A DNA stretch of 64,000 nucleotides from Fictibacillus nanhaiensis (GTDB lineage: Bacteria; Bacillota; Bacilli; Bacillales; Fictibacillaceae): contig NZ_JAHVJO010000001.1 in assembly GCF_019801215.1 (NCBI RefSeq), positions 1,426,001-1,490,000 of the forward strand. The letters are read 5' to 3'. Under the pieces are notes generated by a model, which was given only the letters and a program-made list of their open reading frames with translations, made no database searches and was not told the origin of the DNA. Shown here in pieces: positions 17,962-26,640 of the stretch; positions within the stretch are counted from its first letter, which is position 1; the number at the start of each line of letters is the position of its first letter. The position numbers were made by a program, and so were the translations under genes.

Positions 17962-18807
17962 CTATTTCTCTTCAAACCACAGGATGCCGAGGGTGCCCGC
18001 ACCTACATGCACACCGATAGCTGGGCTTAACTGTCCCAAATTAATTGTTACTTCAGGGTATTTCTCTTTTAGCATGTGAAGCCACGATTCCGCTTTTTCA
18101 GAAGAGCCGCTGTAAATGACGCTTACACCGTTCACATTTGACCGTTGGGCCGCTTCTTCAAAAAGAGCAAGTACACGAGACTCTGCTTTCTTTAACGTCC
18201 TGATTTTTTCAAACGGAACAAGAGAGCCATCGTCAAATGTTAAAATGGGCTTAATCTGCAAAAGGTTTCCTACTAAAAAACTTGCTCCAGACAATCTCCC
18301 CCCGCGTCTTAATTGTTCCAGACTTCCAATACAGACAAAACCTTTTACATGGTCCGCGGCATTTCTCAGTACAACAGCGATTTCTTCTGGATCGAGCCCT
18401 TCTTTCTCAAGCCTCATTCCTTTTAAAACGAGTTGTTTCATCGCTTCTGATGTAATTTTTGAATCTACGATGTGGACAGGAAAATCTGTCATATCCGCAC
18501 CTAATCTTGAACCATTGATTGTACCACTAAACTTTTCTGAAACATGGACGGCTATACCGCAGTCATAATTTTGTTTTAGCTTTTCATAAAACTCAGAAAA
18601 TTCACCAACTGTAGGCTGACTCGTTTTTGGGAGCTCAGCAATGTTCTCTAATTTTGCATAAAATTCATCCGGTGTGATATCAACACCATCTTTGTACACA
18701 GCATCTTCCATAATGACTGAAACCGGTACGATATGAATGCCAAGCTGTTTCGCTTCTTCCTGTGTAATACAGCTTGTACTGTCTGTTATCCATGCGATAC
18801 GTGCCAT
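17962..18807 (-). CDS. DegV family fatty-acid-binding protein
   Basis: 281-residue DegV protein. N-terminus ARIAWITDSTSCI and the STSQPTVGEF-type motif (KTSQPTVGEFSEFYEKL), HVSEKFSGTINGSRLG and C-terminal GVHVGAGTLGILWF are family hallmarks. DegV proteins bind a fatty acid and, where studied, present it to fatty acid kinase FakA; no kinase gene is in this window. Start ATG 18807 follows AAAGGGGGAAGT. The gene ends 2 bp from a REP-like palindrome. Confidence 0.95.
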   Translation of the reverse strand: MARIAWITDSTSCITQEEAKQLGIHIVPVSVIMEDAVYKDGVDITPDEFYAKLENIAELPKTSQPTVGEFSEFYEKLKQNYDCGIAVHVSEKFSGTINGSRLGADMTDFPVHIVDSKITSEAMKQLVLKGMRLEKEGLDPEEIAVVLRNAADHVKGFVCIGSLEQLRRGGRLSGASFLVGNLLQIKPILTFDDGSLVPFEKIRTLKKAESRVLALFEEAAQRSNVNGVSVIYSGSSEKAESWLHMLKEKYPEVTINLGQLSPAIGVHVGAGTLGILWFEEK

Positions 18808-19032
18808 TTTACTTCCCCCTTTTTCTCTCTTTTTCTATTAGATGTTCACAAAAGAAATTCCTCTTTTATAAGGAGAAAATAATTTTATAACTACATTAAA
18901 TCTATATTTCAATAGTTTAAATACTAGCACAGAGATACACATTGGGAACTAGATACTTTATACTACATATATATGGAACTTATCGGAAATTTATATTAAA
19001 ATAGGAGTAATGTAAGCTAAGGAGGCAGTACT

Positions 19033-19476
19033 GTGAAAGTGGTAGCAGATAGTAAAAATATCTTATTGGAAGTAGAACGTATTGAAAAGGCATTTTTAGA
19101 GATTATGGACGTGTTAAAGCCTGAAATTTGGGAGGAAGAGGAGATTACCTCAACTCAGTTTCAAATTTTGAAAACACTTTCAAGCCGTGAGAAGTGGACG
19201 GTATCTGAAATTGCTGATGCTATGAAAGTACGTGCGAGTGCTACTACCGTCATCATCGACCGACTTGTTAAGCGCGGATTGGTTGATCGCTATCGTTCTG
19301 AATTGGACCGCCGAATCGTATATGTTCAGCTGAATGCATTAGGTTTACATACTTTCGGTTTGATTCAGGAAAAAAGAAATGGTGTCCTGATAAAATACAT
19401 GTCACAGCTTACTGAAAAGCAATTGTCTGACATGGTTCATTCTATTGAACATCTTTCTGCAATCGTCAAAACTTGA
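19033..19476 (+). CDS. MarR-family transcriptional regulator
   Basis: 147-residue winged-helix regulator. The HTH is at about residues 55-80 (WTVSEIADAMKVRASATTVIIDRLVKRGLV) and the wing DRYRSELDRRIVYVQL follows. GTG start 19033 is 7 nt behind AAGGAGG. The neighbours are DegV (divergent) and a WYL regulator, so the target is not obvious; self-regulation is usual for the family. A good terminator follows. Confidence 0.93.
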   Translation: MKVVADSKNILLEVERIEKAFLEIMDVLKPEIWEEEEITSTQFQILKTLSSREKWTVSEIADAMKVRASATTVIIDRLVKRGLVDRYRSELDRRIVYVQLNALGLHTFGLIQEKRNGVLIKYMSQLTEKQLSDMVHSIEHLSAIVKT

Positions 19477-19542
19477 TTCGTGGTGACACCTTGAAAAAAT
19501 TAATTTTCGCAGCTTAGTCTTACTACCTACCATACTACTTTT

Positions 19543-19577
19543 ACACGTTATTCATATGAATGACGTGTTTTTTATTT
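19543..19577 (+). terminator. Terminator of the MarR gene
   Basis: Hairpin ACACGTTATTCAT / ATGAATGACGTGT (nearly perfect) followed by TTTTTTATTT. Confidence 0.9.
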
Positions 19578-19697
19578 GTGTTTTTACTTGCTAATTATTT
19601 TGACTTTATTTGCCGAAACACTAACAATTCAGTGAATTTGTACGATATATAACACACTGATAAGTTTCAAAGTTTTAATAAAAAATAGGGGTCAGAT

Positions 19698-20651
19698 ATG
19701 TCAAAAATAAAAAGACTGGAAAAACTATTACTTTCCATTAATTCAAAAAAACATTTTACATTAAAAGAATTAGCAATAGAATTTCAAGTTTCAACACGCA
19801 CGATACAACGAGATCTTATTCGCCTTATTGATATGGGATTGCCTATCGTTTCTGAATTTGGCCCACATGGCGGATATCGAATGGAGAACGACAGGATTCT
19901 CCCCCCAATCGGTTTCACTGAGCTGGAAGCTTCCGCTATTTTGTTTAGTCTGCAGCCATATGAACAAGACAGCTTCCCATTCCAGATACAATCAAGATCT
20001 ATATCTCATAAACTTCTTCAATATTTGCCAGATGATGCGAAGGAAAATTGGGAAAACGTTCAAAAACGTTTATATGTGCAATCTCCGCTTCCACAAAAAA
20101 GCGCACTTTCAAATGTCTTGTTTGAAGCAGCCATAAAACAGAAAATTGCTACCATACTCTATAAGTTTGATAATTCTGCTACATATTGCAACATGCAGCC
20201 AATTGGGATATACAATGAAAAAGATGAGTGGTACTGCCCTGCGTTTTGTTACTCTCTTATGGATTATCATATTTTTAATCTTTCAGATATTACTCAGGCA
20301 GTTATTAACTATGAACCGATGGATGTGAAAGATTTTTCAAATATAACCATTCATAATTGGGCATCTCAAATTACACCTCGGTCTTATGTAGAACTTGAAG
20401 CAGATATAGCACCTGAAGGCATACCATACTGCATGTCTCATCATTATTTAAAGCAGTTTTTATTCAAACAGGAAGATGGTACCGCAATAATGAAGGGCAG
20501 AATTCTTTTGACGGCATTAGAAAAAACAGCAGAATATTTATGGCCGTTAAATGCGAATATCACACTCCACTCTCCCTATGAAATTCGTTCCATTCATCAT
20601 TCGTGGGCACAGGAAATCAGCAAAAAAAATGAACCAATTTTAAATATGTAA
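19698..20651 (+). CDS. YafY-type regulator: HTH plus WYL domain
   Basis: 317-residue transcription regulator. DeoR-like winged HTH at the N-terminus (FTLKELAIEFQVSTRTIQRDLIRLIDMGLP), followed by GPHGGYRM and a WYL ligand-binding domain (IATILYKFDNSATYCNMQPIGIYNEKDEWYCPAF), then a WCX-type C-terminal part. WYL domains sense small ligands or nucleic acid ends. Uses several rare AT-rich codons but no strong compositional break. No obvious target operon; downstream is only the YdjO gene on the same strand, 67 bp away. Confidence 0.92.
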   Translation: MSKIKRLEKLLLSINSKKHFTLKELAIEFQVSTRTIQRDLIRLIDMGLPIVSEFGPHGGYRMENDRILPPIGFTELEASAILFSLQPYEQDSFPFQIQSRSISHKLLQYLPDDAKENWENVQKRLYVQSPLPQKSALSNVLFEAAIKQKIATILYKFDNSATYCNMQPIGIYNEKDEWYCPAFCYSLMDYHIFNLSDITQAVINYEPMDVKDFSNITIHNWASQITPRSYVELEADIAPEGIPYCMSHHYLKQFLFKQEDGTAIMKGRILLTALEKTAEYLWPLNANITLHSPYEIRSIHHSWAQEISKKNEPILNM

Positions 20652-20718
20652 TCAAATTGATACATATTTTTCCTCTTTTAGGCGTATACTATAAGTAGAA
20701 CAGAAAAGGGGGATATCT

Positions 20719-20907
20719 ATGGCTTTTTTTTCAAAACAACCTGCAGAGCCGATTCCAGACGTGGAAACGAAGGTTTGGGCATGTACGAGTGAAGGGTGCT
20801 CATGCTGGATGCGTGCTGATTATTCACTGCAAAAAGAACCTCAATGCCCCATTTGCAAATCCGCAATGACTGAGGAAATTCGCATGCTTCCTGAACTCAA
20901 AAGCTAA
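20719..20907 (+). CDS. ydjO: Cold-inducible YdjO-family zinc-finger-like protein
   Basis: 62-residue small protein. Two cysteine pairs, ACTSEGCSCWMR and QCPICKSAM, look like a zinc ribbon and match the YdjO family of Bacillus (reported as cold-inducible in B. subtilis). AAAAGGGGG ends 8 nt before the ATG. Function unknown beyond that. Followed directly by a terminator. Confidence 0.9.
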   Translation: MAFFSKQPAEPIPDVETKVWACTSEGCSCWMRADYSLQKEPQCPICKSAMTEEIRMLPELKS

Positions 20908-20921
20908 TGAAATAAATAGAA

Positions 20922-20954
20922 AACCGGCCGGGTGTAAAAGCCCGGCTTTTTCTA
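20922..20954 (+). terminator. Terminator of the ydjO gene
   Basis: GCCGGG / CCCGGC stem with a 7-8 nt loop followed by TTTTTCT. Confidence 0.9.
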
Positions 20955-21005
20955 TTGGACATATAGGTCAACCTCCTTATTTTCAATCTGTGCGCCCCTT
21001 CAAGT

Positions 21006-21031
21006 GTTTAGTATTAAACTGATAGGGGTAC
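21006..21031 (+). promoter_or_regulatory. Sigma-B-like promoter of the YtxH gene
   Basis: GTTTAG, 14-bp spacer, GGGTAC; the sigma-B consensus is GTTTAA / GGGTAT with 12-15 bp. It lies 36 bp before the start codon of a YtxH-type stress protein. Confidence 0.65.
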
Positions 21032-21067
21032 GGTTTGTATACAAGTAAAAAAGGAGGAATTGATAAA

Positions 21068-21574
21068 ATGCAAAACGAAACAACAACAACTGCCGAACCT
21101 GTTTTTACTCAAGCTGATTTTCAAACACGTGACACATATGATGATAAGAAAGGGTCTGGGTCTGGTTTTAAAACAGGACTTGTACTCGGAGGGTTAGTGG
21201 GTGCAGCTGCAGCTTTTCTGTATGCTCCGAAAAAAGGCAATGAGCTAAGAGAAGATTTGCGTGACTCTTCTATCAGACTTAAAGAACGTACGATGCAATT
21301 GAAAGATGAAACGATGTTAAAAGCACAGCTTGGCAAAATGGATGCTAAAGACGGTATGGATTCCTTGAAAGAAAAAACAAGCAACATGACCATATCTGCA
21401 CGTCAAAAGCTCCAAGAAGCAAAAAATACAGCAAATGAAGGGAAAAAAGAAGCTGAAAAAGATGGGTATGTCACTCAGTCATCGGCAACTTCATCTGTAA
21501 GTGCACAGCAAAAAACAGGAACGGATTCTTCTTACGCGAAGAAACAGAGTGACGTGAACACAAAAACCTATTAA
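21068..21574 (+). CDS. YtxH-domain general stress protein
   Basis: 168-residue protein with a single glycine/alanine-rich membrane segment (FKTGLVLGGLVGAAAAFLYAPKKG, about residues 35-58) ending in the YtxH signature APKKG, then a long charged helix of coiled-coil character (REDLRDSSIRLKERTMQLKDE) and a Ser/Thr/Lys-rich tail. Members of this family are sigma-B-dependent stress proteins in Bacillus, in agreement with the upstream promoter. Start ATG 21068 is 9 nt behind AAAGGAGG; a longer reading from 21035 would use no ribosome site. Confidence 0.9.
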   Translation: MQNETTTTAEPVFTQADFQTRDTYDDKKGSGSGFKTGLVLGGLVGAAAAFLYAPKKGNELREDLRDSSIRLKERTMQLKDETMLKAQLGKMDAKDGMDSLKEKTSNMTISARQKLQEAKNTANEGKKEAEKDGYVTQSSATSSVSAQQKTGTDSSYAKKQSDVNTKTY

Positions 21575-21581
21575 TCCACTA

Positions 21582-21612
21582 CAAAAGCCGGGCTCAATTG
21601 TCCCGGCTTTTG
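21582..21612. terminator. Bidirectional terminator, YtxH / P-type ATPase
   Basis: Perfect 11-bp stem CAAAAGCCGGG / CCCGGCTTTTG between convergent genes. Confidence 0.9.
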
Positions 21613-21619
21613 TCTTGTT

Positions 21620-23488
21620 TTATCTTAATAAGCGAAGTCCGTTTAGGATGACAAGTATCGTGCTTCCTTCATGCCCGATCACACCGAATGGGAGCGTCAA
21701 GAATTGAAAGTAATTCGCAAACAACAAAAATAGGATAACACTTATAGAAAATACAATGTTTTGTTTCACAATTTTTGATAACCGCTCAGATAAATTCATC
21801 GCATAAAGCAGTTTACTTAAATCATTTTTTACAAGGATAACGTCTGCGGTTTCGATTGCCGCATCACTGCCCATGCCCATCGCAACGCCGACATCAGCTA
21901 CGGCTAATGCTGGTGCATCGTTCACCCCGTCTCCAATCATCGCAACAACAGCTTGACGGTCTTTCCATTTTTGGACTGTATTCACTTTATCTTCAGGCAT
22001 ACAGGAGTAACCGACTTCATCTACTTTCGCGAGTTTCCCAATTATTTCAGCGCCTCGCTTAGAATCACCTGTTAACATAAGCGTTAATATTTGTTTATCC
22101 TGAAGTGCCTCTATCGCTTCCACCGTTTCGCTTCGGACGGTATCTCCTATTAGAAAATAGGACGCAAGTTGATCATCTGCTGTTACATATACGACCGTTT
22201 GACCCGTATCCTCTTCTTCTTTTATGCTATCTGAAATTAGCTTTATCTCTTGTTTTTCACTGATTCCTGTTAACTCCCTGCTTCCGATTTTCCATTGGAT
22301 TCCCTCAACCGTTGCTTTAACGCCTAAACCTGGAATATCCTCATAATCTGTTAATTCTGTTTCGCTCGATTGGAGTAATGGTTTTATTTTCGCCAATATT
22401 GCCTTTGCCAAGGGGTGAGTACTGTTCTTTTCAATTGCATATACAATTGGCATCATCTCGTTTTCGGTTATGGAATCATGAAGAAATATAGCGTTGGTTA
22501 CGACGGGATTTCCTTCCGTTAACGTACCTGTTTTATCAAAGGCAATAACGTTTACTGAGCTTAATTTTTCTAAGAAGACCCCACTTTTAAAAAGGATTCC
22601 CTGCTTTGCCGCGTTTGAGAGGGAAGCAAGCAGAGCAGGCATTGTAGAAGCGACTAGCGCACACGGTGATGCTACAACGAGCAGAACGCAAGCTCGGTAC
22701 AGTGATTCTGAATAACTCCAGAATCCGGTTGATCCTGGCACTAAAATGGTCAGTGCAGCTGCTAATAGAACAAAAAGGACGTATTTCGCTTCAAATTCTT
22801 CTATTTTCCTTTGGACAGGGGGAGCTTCACTTTGTGCCTTGTTTACAAGGTCTATCATTCTTTGAAACACAGAGTCTTGCATATGTTTGGTAACTGAGAT
22901 CTCCAGCAGTCCTGACTGATTAAGCGTGCCGGCAAGTACGTCTGACGAAGGCTGTATTTCCTTTGGAACAGACTCCCCGGTTAAGGCAGATTCGTTTACA
23001 AAGGATCTCCCTTTTTTCACAATGCCGTCTGCTGGTATTCGTTCTCCAGGCTTTACTTTTATAAGGTTACCAGGCTCTAAGGTGGATGCATTTACCCTAA
23101 ATTCTTTATCCTCTGAAATGAGCCAAGCTTCCTCTGGCTGCAGTGAGATGAGCGACTTAATTTCTCTATCGCTTTTTTGTAACGTGTACATTTCAAGTGC
23201 GCCTGAATAAGCAAAAATTAAGATCAGTACAGCTCCTTCTCCCCAATATCCGATAGCTGCTGAACCAATTGCTGCAATCATCATTAAAAGCTCAACATTG
23301 AATTGCTTCTCTTCCCAGCTTTTTAGTACACCCTCCACCGCTTTTGCGAATCCGCCGACCACAAAAGCTAGTATATAAAAAAGCACATAAAATGGAGATT
23401 GAGAGTATTCTTCCATTAGCCAAGCAGACAGAATAAAGATACCGGCACTCGTAGCAAGAATGAGCTGCATTCGTGCAGAAAGCTCCAA
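21620..23488 (-). CDS. P1B-4-type metal-transporting P-type ATPase (ZosA/PfeT-like)
   Basis: 622-residue membrane ATPase. No N-terminal metal-binding domain. Seen: actuator motif LTGESVP, transmembrane SPC motif (VVASPCALVAS), phosphorylation loop FDKTGTLT, HPLAKAI, hinge MIGDGVNDAPALA, and near the C-terminus HEGSTILVILNGLRLL. SPC plus HEG[GS]T define the P1B-4 group, which exports Fe(II), Co or Zn; the Bacillus member PfeT (formerly ZosA) is PerR-regulated. TTG start 23488 is 7 nt behind AGGAGGG. A Fur/PerR-like box lies just upstream, supporting an iron/peroxide link by inference. Confidence 0.92.
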   Translation of the reverse strand: MELSARMQLILATSAGIFILSAWLMEEYSQSPFYVLFYILAFVVGGFAKAVEGVLKSWEEKQFNVELLMMIAAIGSAAIGYWGEGAVLILIFAYSGALEMYTLQKSDREIKSLISLQPEEAWLISEDKEFRVNASTLEPGNLIKVKPGERIPADGIVKKGRSFVNESALTGESVPKEIQPSSDVLAGTLNQSGLLEISVTKHMQDSVFQRMIDLVNKAQSEAPPVQRKIEEFEAKYVLFVLLAAALTILVPGSTGFWSYSESLYRACVLLVVASPCALVASTMPALLASLSNAAKQGILFKSGVFLEKLSSVNVIAFDKTGTLTEGNPVVTNAIFLHDSITENEMMPIVYAIEKNSTHPLAKAILAKIKPLLQSSETELTDYEDIPGLGVKATVEGIQWKIGSRELTGISEKQEIKLISDSIKEEEDTGQTVVYVTADDQLASYFLIGDTVRSETVEAIEALQDKQILTLMLTGDSKRGAEIIGKLAKVDEVGYSCMPEDKVNTVQKWKDRQAVVAMIGDGVNDAPALAVADVGVAMGMGSDAAIETADVILVKNDLSKLLYAMNLSERLSKIVKQNIVFSISVILFLLFANYFQFLTLPFGVIGHEGSTILVILNGLRLLR

Positions 23489-23505
23489 TGGACTTCCCTC
23501 CTATT

Positions 23506-23520
23506 TGATAATAACAATCA
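23506..23520. promoter_or_regulatory. Fur/PerR-type 7-1-7 box
   Basis: TGATAATAACAATCA matches the TGATAATNATTATCA inverted repeat at 12 of its 14 defined positions. It lies 18 bp upstream of the ATPase start, next to its ribosome site. Confidence 0.55.
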
Positions 23521-23548
23521 TCCTCAATGCCCTTATAAAAGCAGAAAT

Positions 23549-23571
23549 GCTGCCGTCATGATGACAGCAGC
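23549..23571. other. Hairpin between the ABC pump and ATPase genes
   Basis: 11-bp stem with one C-A mismatch (GCTGCCGTCAT / ATGACAGCAGC) and a one-base centre. On the minus strand it is followed by ATTTCTGCTTTT, so it may terminate the ABC pump operon 130 bp upstream; the T run is poor. Confidence 0.4.
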
Positions 23572-23704
23572 CTGAAAACTATCCAATATTCGGTTCCTAG
23601 CCCTACTAGTTTATGTTTGTTTTTTTATATTGTGTCAAAGAATTACGTAATTTTTTCCATTATACGCTTTTCTTGAAAAGAAAGGAACAATAACCCTCAA
23701 TTTT

Positions 23705-24511
23705 CTAAAGTGGCAAATTCCTTTTCTTAAACACGATCACGCTTGTTGTGATTAGCAATAGTGTTGTAATCCCGAGCGCAGATCCCGTCAAAAGAGCATT
23801 CGTTTCATTGTTGATCATTTTAATCGGATCATATGCTTTAAAAATGGTGAAGTTTCCCATCCATTCCGTTTTATCACTTAACTTCCCGGCTAAGTTTAAC
23901 ATGTAAAATCCGAGTGTTATACCAGCTGAGAGCCCCAGTGCCTTCTTTTCGTCATTACTTGCAGCAGAAATGAGGAAGCAATAAGCTGCAATGACAGAAA
24001 AGACAAGAAAAGTTAGTACATTCAGTTTTATAAAAGAAGGAATATCTAACTCATAACCTGAGATCAGCCACTCACTTGCCGCAATCCCGCTAAGAGTCGT
24101 AAAAGTGACAATGAGGGCGAGCCCTGTTAGTAAAACAGCTGCCTGTGTAGCCGCTATTTTTTCTCGTGAAAAAGGTGTTGCGAGCAAGTAGGCCATTGAC
24201 CCTTGATCAACAAGGCGTGCCATCAAACGGGTGGCAGTTAATATGACATATATCATCAGGATAATCAAAAAAAGTAATCCATAAAATTCTCCTGCTACAT
24301 AATCTGCCAGTGAATGAATACCATTCTCCATGCCGACTAATTTACGCATACCCTCCGGCAAAGCCTGAATCATGTCGTTAAAGCCCTTCATGTCTGCGAT
24401 TGATGGATAGACCCAAACAATTAATATGAGATAAGCAGCAGCCCCATAAATGAAGCCTCCTAGCATCTTTGCATGGCTTTTTAACATCGCAACGTATAGA
24501 TGGCCGCTCAT
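23705..24511 (-). CDS. ABC-2 type transporter permease
   Basis: 268-residue permease with about six membrane segments and a polar loop after the first (FNDMIQALPEGMRKLVGMENGIHSL), typical of bacterial ABC-2 permeases of the antibiotic/multidrug export kind. Its start overlaps the stop of the ATPase gene by 4 bp (ATGA), so the two are translationally coupled. Controlled by the divergent TetR regulator, by position. Confidence 0.88.
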   Translation of the reverse strand: MSGHLYVAMLKSHAKMLGGFIYGAAAYLILIVWVYPSIADMKGFNDMIQALPEGMRKLVGMENGIHSLADYVAGEFYGLLFLIILMIYVILTATRLMARLVDQGSMAYLLATPFSREKIAATQAAVLLTGLALIVTFTTLSGIAASEWLISGYELDIPSFIKLNVLTFLVFSVIAAYCFLISAASNDEKKALGLSAGITLGFYMLNLAGKLSDKTEWMGNFTIFKAYDPIKMINNETNALLTGSALGITTLLLITTSVIVFKKRNLPL

Positions 24512-25395
24512 CTTGCCACATCCCTTCTATCATAGTAATGCATAAAGATATCTTCTAGATCTTGCGGCCGGGTATCGAGGTGCTCCACTTCACACTGGCT
24601 CAGCAATTGGACAAAATCTTGGTCGTTTCCTTGAACGGTCACGTGAATGCTATTCTTTCCTGTCACTTCCGCTTGAAGTGATGATTGAAGGATGATATCT
24701 ACGTCTATTTCATTTTTGACCTTTACGTCAAATACTCTCCGCTGTACAGATCTTAGTGAATGCATGTCTTCTAAAGCTACAAGTCTGCCATCCTTAATCA
24801 TTCCGGCAGAATCACATGTGCGCTCAATTTCCTGAAAACTATGAGAAGACATCAATATGGTTTTATTTTTTTGTTTTTCTTCTAGAATTAAATCTATAAA
24901 CACACGCTGCATGAGTGGATCGAGACCTGAAGTCGGTTCGTCCAGAATAAGAACTTCCGGTTCATGCATGAATGCCGCAATAATGCCTACCTTTTGCTTC
25001 ATTCCTTTTGACATTTTTCGAATTGGAGTTTTCACATCAAGTTGAAACCGTTCAATGAGTTCATCTCTTTTTTTCGTATCTGTTTGTTTTCTCATGTTTT
25101 GCAAAAGAGTTAAAAACCTTAAACCTGTCATCCCTTCTAAAAAGACGATCTCTCCCGGGAGATAACCAACCAGTTTCTGAACGTCAGAAGACTTATTCCA
25201 GCAGTTTAGCCCATTAATGGAAGACTCTCCGGTATCTGGCTTCATAAAACCCATAAGATGACGAATTGTCGTTGATTTTCCTGCTCCATTCGGGCCAATA
25301 TAACCGAATACTTCGCCTTTTTTTACATCGAAATTCAGATCAAACAACCCTTTTTCAGGTGTAAACCGTTTTGTAAGCTGTTCTACTTTAATCAT
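24508..25395 (-). CDS. ABC transporter ATP-binding protein
   Basis: 295-residue ATPase. Walker A GPNGAGKST, signature MSKGMKQKVG, Walker B VLILDEPTSGLD and switch His in MSSHSFQEIE. The last 80 residues form a C-terminal domain usual in this drug-exporter class. First gene of a two-gene operon with the permease, divergent from a TetR regulator across a 147-bp region containing two inverted repeats. Substrate unknown; export of a toxic compound is the usual role for TetR-controlled pumps of this type. Confidence 0.93.
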   Translation of the reverse strand: MIKVEQLTKRFTPEKGLFDLNFDVKKGEVFGYIGPNGAGKSTTIRHLMGFMKPDTGESSINGLNCWNKSSDVQKLVGYLPGEIVFLEGMTGLRFLTLLQNMRKQTDTKKRDELIERFQLDVKTPIRKMSKGMKQKVGIIAAFMHEPEVLILDEPTSGLDPLMQRVFIDLILEEKQKNKTILMSSHSFQEIERTCDSAGMIKDGRLVALEDMHSLRSVQRRVFDVKVKNEIDVDIILQSSLQAEVTGKNSIHVTVQGNDQDFVQLLSQCEVEHLDTRPQDLEDIFMHYYDRRDVAR

Positions 25396-25411
25396 TTTGA
25401 TTCACCCTCTT

Positions 25412-25441
25412 TTTGAAATATTTATATGTATATATTTCAAA
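25412..25441. promoter_or_regulatory. Inverted repeat 1, probable TetR operator
   Basis: Perfect 10-bp arms TTTGAAATAT / ATATTTCAAA separated by 10 bp, 17 bp before the ABC ATPase start. Confidence 0.6.
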
Positions 25442-25478
25442 AATATCATAGTATGAACAAACTCTTTTGGCAAGAACT

Positions 25479-25510
25479 TTTTGAAATATGGAGTTTGTTA
25501 TTTTTCAAAA
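25479..25510. promoter_or_regulatory. Inverted repeat 2, probable TetR operator
   Basis: 8-bp arms TTTTGAAA / TTTCAAAA separated by 16 bp; the left arm continues as TTTTGAAATAT, the same half-site as repeat 1. It lies 33 bp before the TetR gene. Confidence 0.55.
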
Positions 25511-25542
25511 TATGTTTTATTCTATTATTGAGGTGAAAGGTC

Positions 25543-26136
25543 TTGAACGGATATGAACGTCGGAAAATCCAAAAGCAAACAGATATTAAAAAAGCAGCAT
25601 TTACCCTTTTTCAAAAACAGGGTTTTAAAGATATAAAAATTGAGGACCTAGCTAAAGAGGCTGGTGTTTCTCAAGTGACCATCTACAATCACTTCGGCAG
25701 TAAAGAAGCGTTGTTCCGTGAAGTGGTCAAGGACTATACCAGAGAACAATATGAATTTCATAAAGAGTTGATGGAAAGTGATTTGCCTTTTCAAGAAAAA
25801 ATGAAAGCGATGATTCTCCACAAGACGAAACAAGTGGCAAGCATTCATCCGGAAGCATTAAAAGAAATGCTGCTCAATGATTTGGAACTAAGGGAATACT
25901 TTGCTGACTTTCAGAAAAAGTACTCCGCTCCGATGATTTTAAAGGGGATTAAAGAGGCACAGCAAAAGGGAGAAATTAACCCTGATCTTTCCGAGCAAGC
26001 AATCGTAATCTATATTCAACTTTTTAATAACGATATGCTGATCTCACAAATTACTGCTCCTAACGGAAAGAAGCTTGCTGCCGATATTTTTCACATGTTT
26101 TTATACGGTTTAACGAAGCCACAGGAATTAGAATAA
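25543..26136 (+). CDS. TetR/AcrR-family transcriptional regulator
   Basis: 197-residue repressor. N-terminal TetR HTH: IKKAAFTLFQKQGFKDIKIEDLAKEAGVSQVTIYNHFGSKEALF. The C-terminal part is all-helical and ligand-binding. TTG start 25543, with AGGTGAAAGG upstream. Probably represses both itself and the divergent ABC pump through the two inverted repeats in between. Confidence 0.94.
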   Translation: MNGYERRKIQKQTDIKKAAFTLFQKQGFKDIKIEDLAKEAGVSQVTIYNHFGSKEALFREVVKDYTREQYEFHKELMESDLPFQEKMKAMILHKTKQVASIHPEALKEMLLNDLELREYFADFQKKYSAPMILKGIKEAQQKGEINPDLSEQAIVIYIQLFNNDMLISQITAPNGKKLAADIFHMFLYGLTKPQELE

Positions 26137-26171
26137 GGAACCTTACTACCATTGAGTTTAGGAGGCATATG

Positions 26172-26603
26172 ATGTTTGTTGTTAACGTTGAAGCAGCTGT
26201 TTATCAGAGAGATTGCTGGCTCATTATCCAGCGAAGTTTGAAGGAAGAACACGCTGCCGGTGAGCTGTCACTTGTTGGTGGTCAAGTTGAGGATGAGGGA
26301 AACTCTTCAGATATTTTGGAACGTACTGCGATACGAGAAGTATTTGAAGAAGTTGGCGTTAAAGTAAAAGGAACTCCTCAATATGTGCATAGCACTTCTT
26401 TTATTTCGAACTCTGGAAAAAAGGTAGTGGATATTGTTTTTTTAGTAGAATACGATAGCGGAGAAGCTTACCCTAAAAGTGAAAATGAGGTGGAGAACGT
26501 ATTTTGGCTCACAACAGAAGAGATTATGTCTCACCCAGAAACTAATGAAATAGTAAGAGAAAGCATAAGGCGTGCCGATCTTATTATAAAGCAATACGTC
26601 TAA
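26172..26603 (+). CDS. NUDIX hydrolase
   Basis: 143-residue cytoplasmic hydrolase of nucleoside-diphosphate-linked substrates. The Nudix box is at about residues 36-63 (GGQVEDEGNSSDILERT..REVFEEVGV): the REVFEEVG core that binds the metal is intact, while the loop before it is longer than the usual box and has Asp where Glu is usual. ATG 26172 is 6 nt behind GGAGG; ATG 26169 is too close. Lies 35 bp after the TetR gene, possibly co-transcribed. Substrate unknown. Confidence 0.9.
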   Translation: MFVVNVEAAVYQRDCWLIIQRSLKEEHAAGELSLVGGQVEDEGNSSDILERTAIREVFEEVGVKVKGTPQYVHSTSFISNSGKKVVDIVFLVEYDSGEAYPKSENEVENVFWLTTEEIMSHPETNEIVRESIRRADLIIKQYV

Positions 26604-26610
26604 TGATCTA

Positions 26611-26640
26611 AAAAGAAGCCAGTGAAACTCGGCTTCTTTT
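26611..26640. terminator. Bidirectional terminator, NUDIX / SgrR-like gene
   Basis: Perfect 10-bp stem AAAAGAAGCC / GGCTTCTTTT with 10-nt loop; it overlaps the stop of the convergent gene by 2 bp. Confidence 0.9.
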
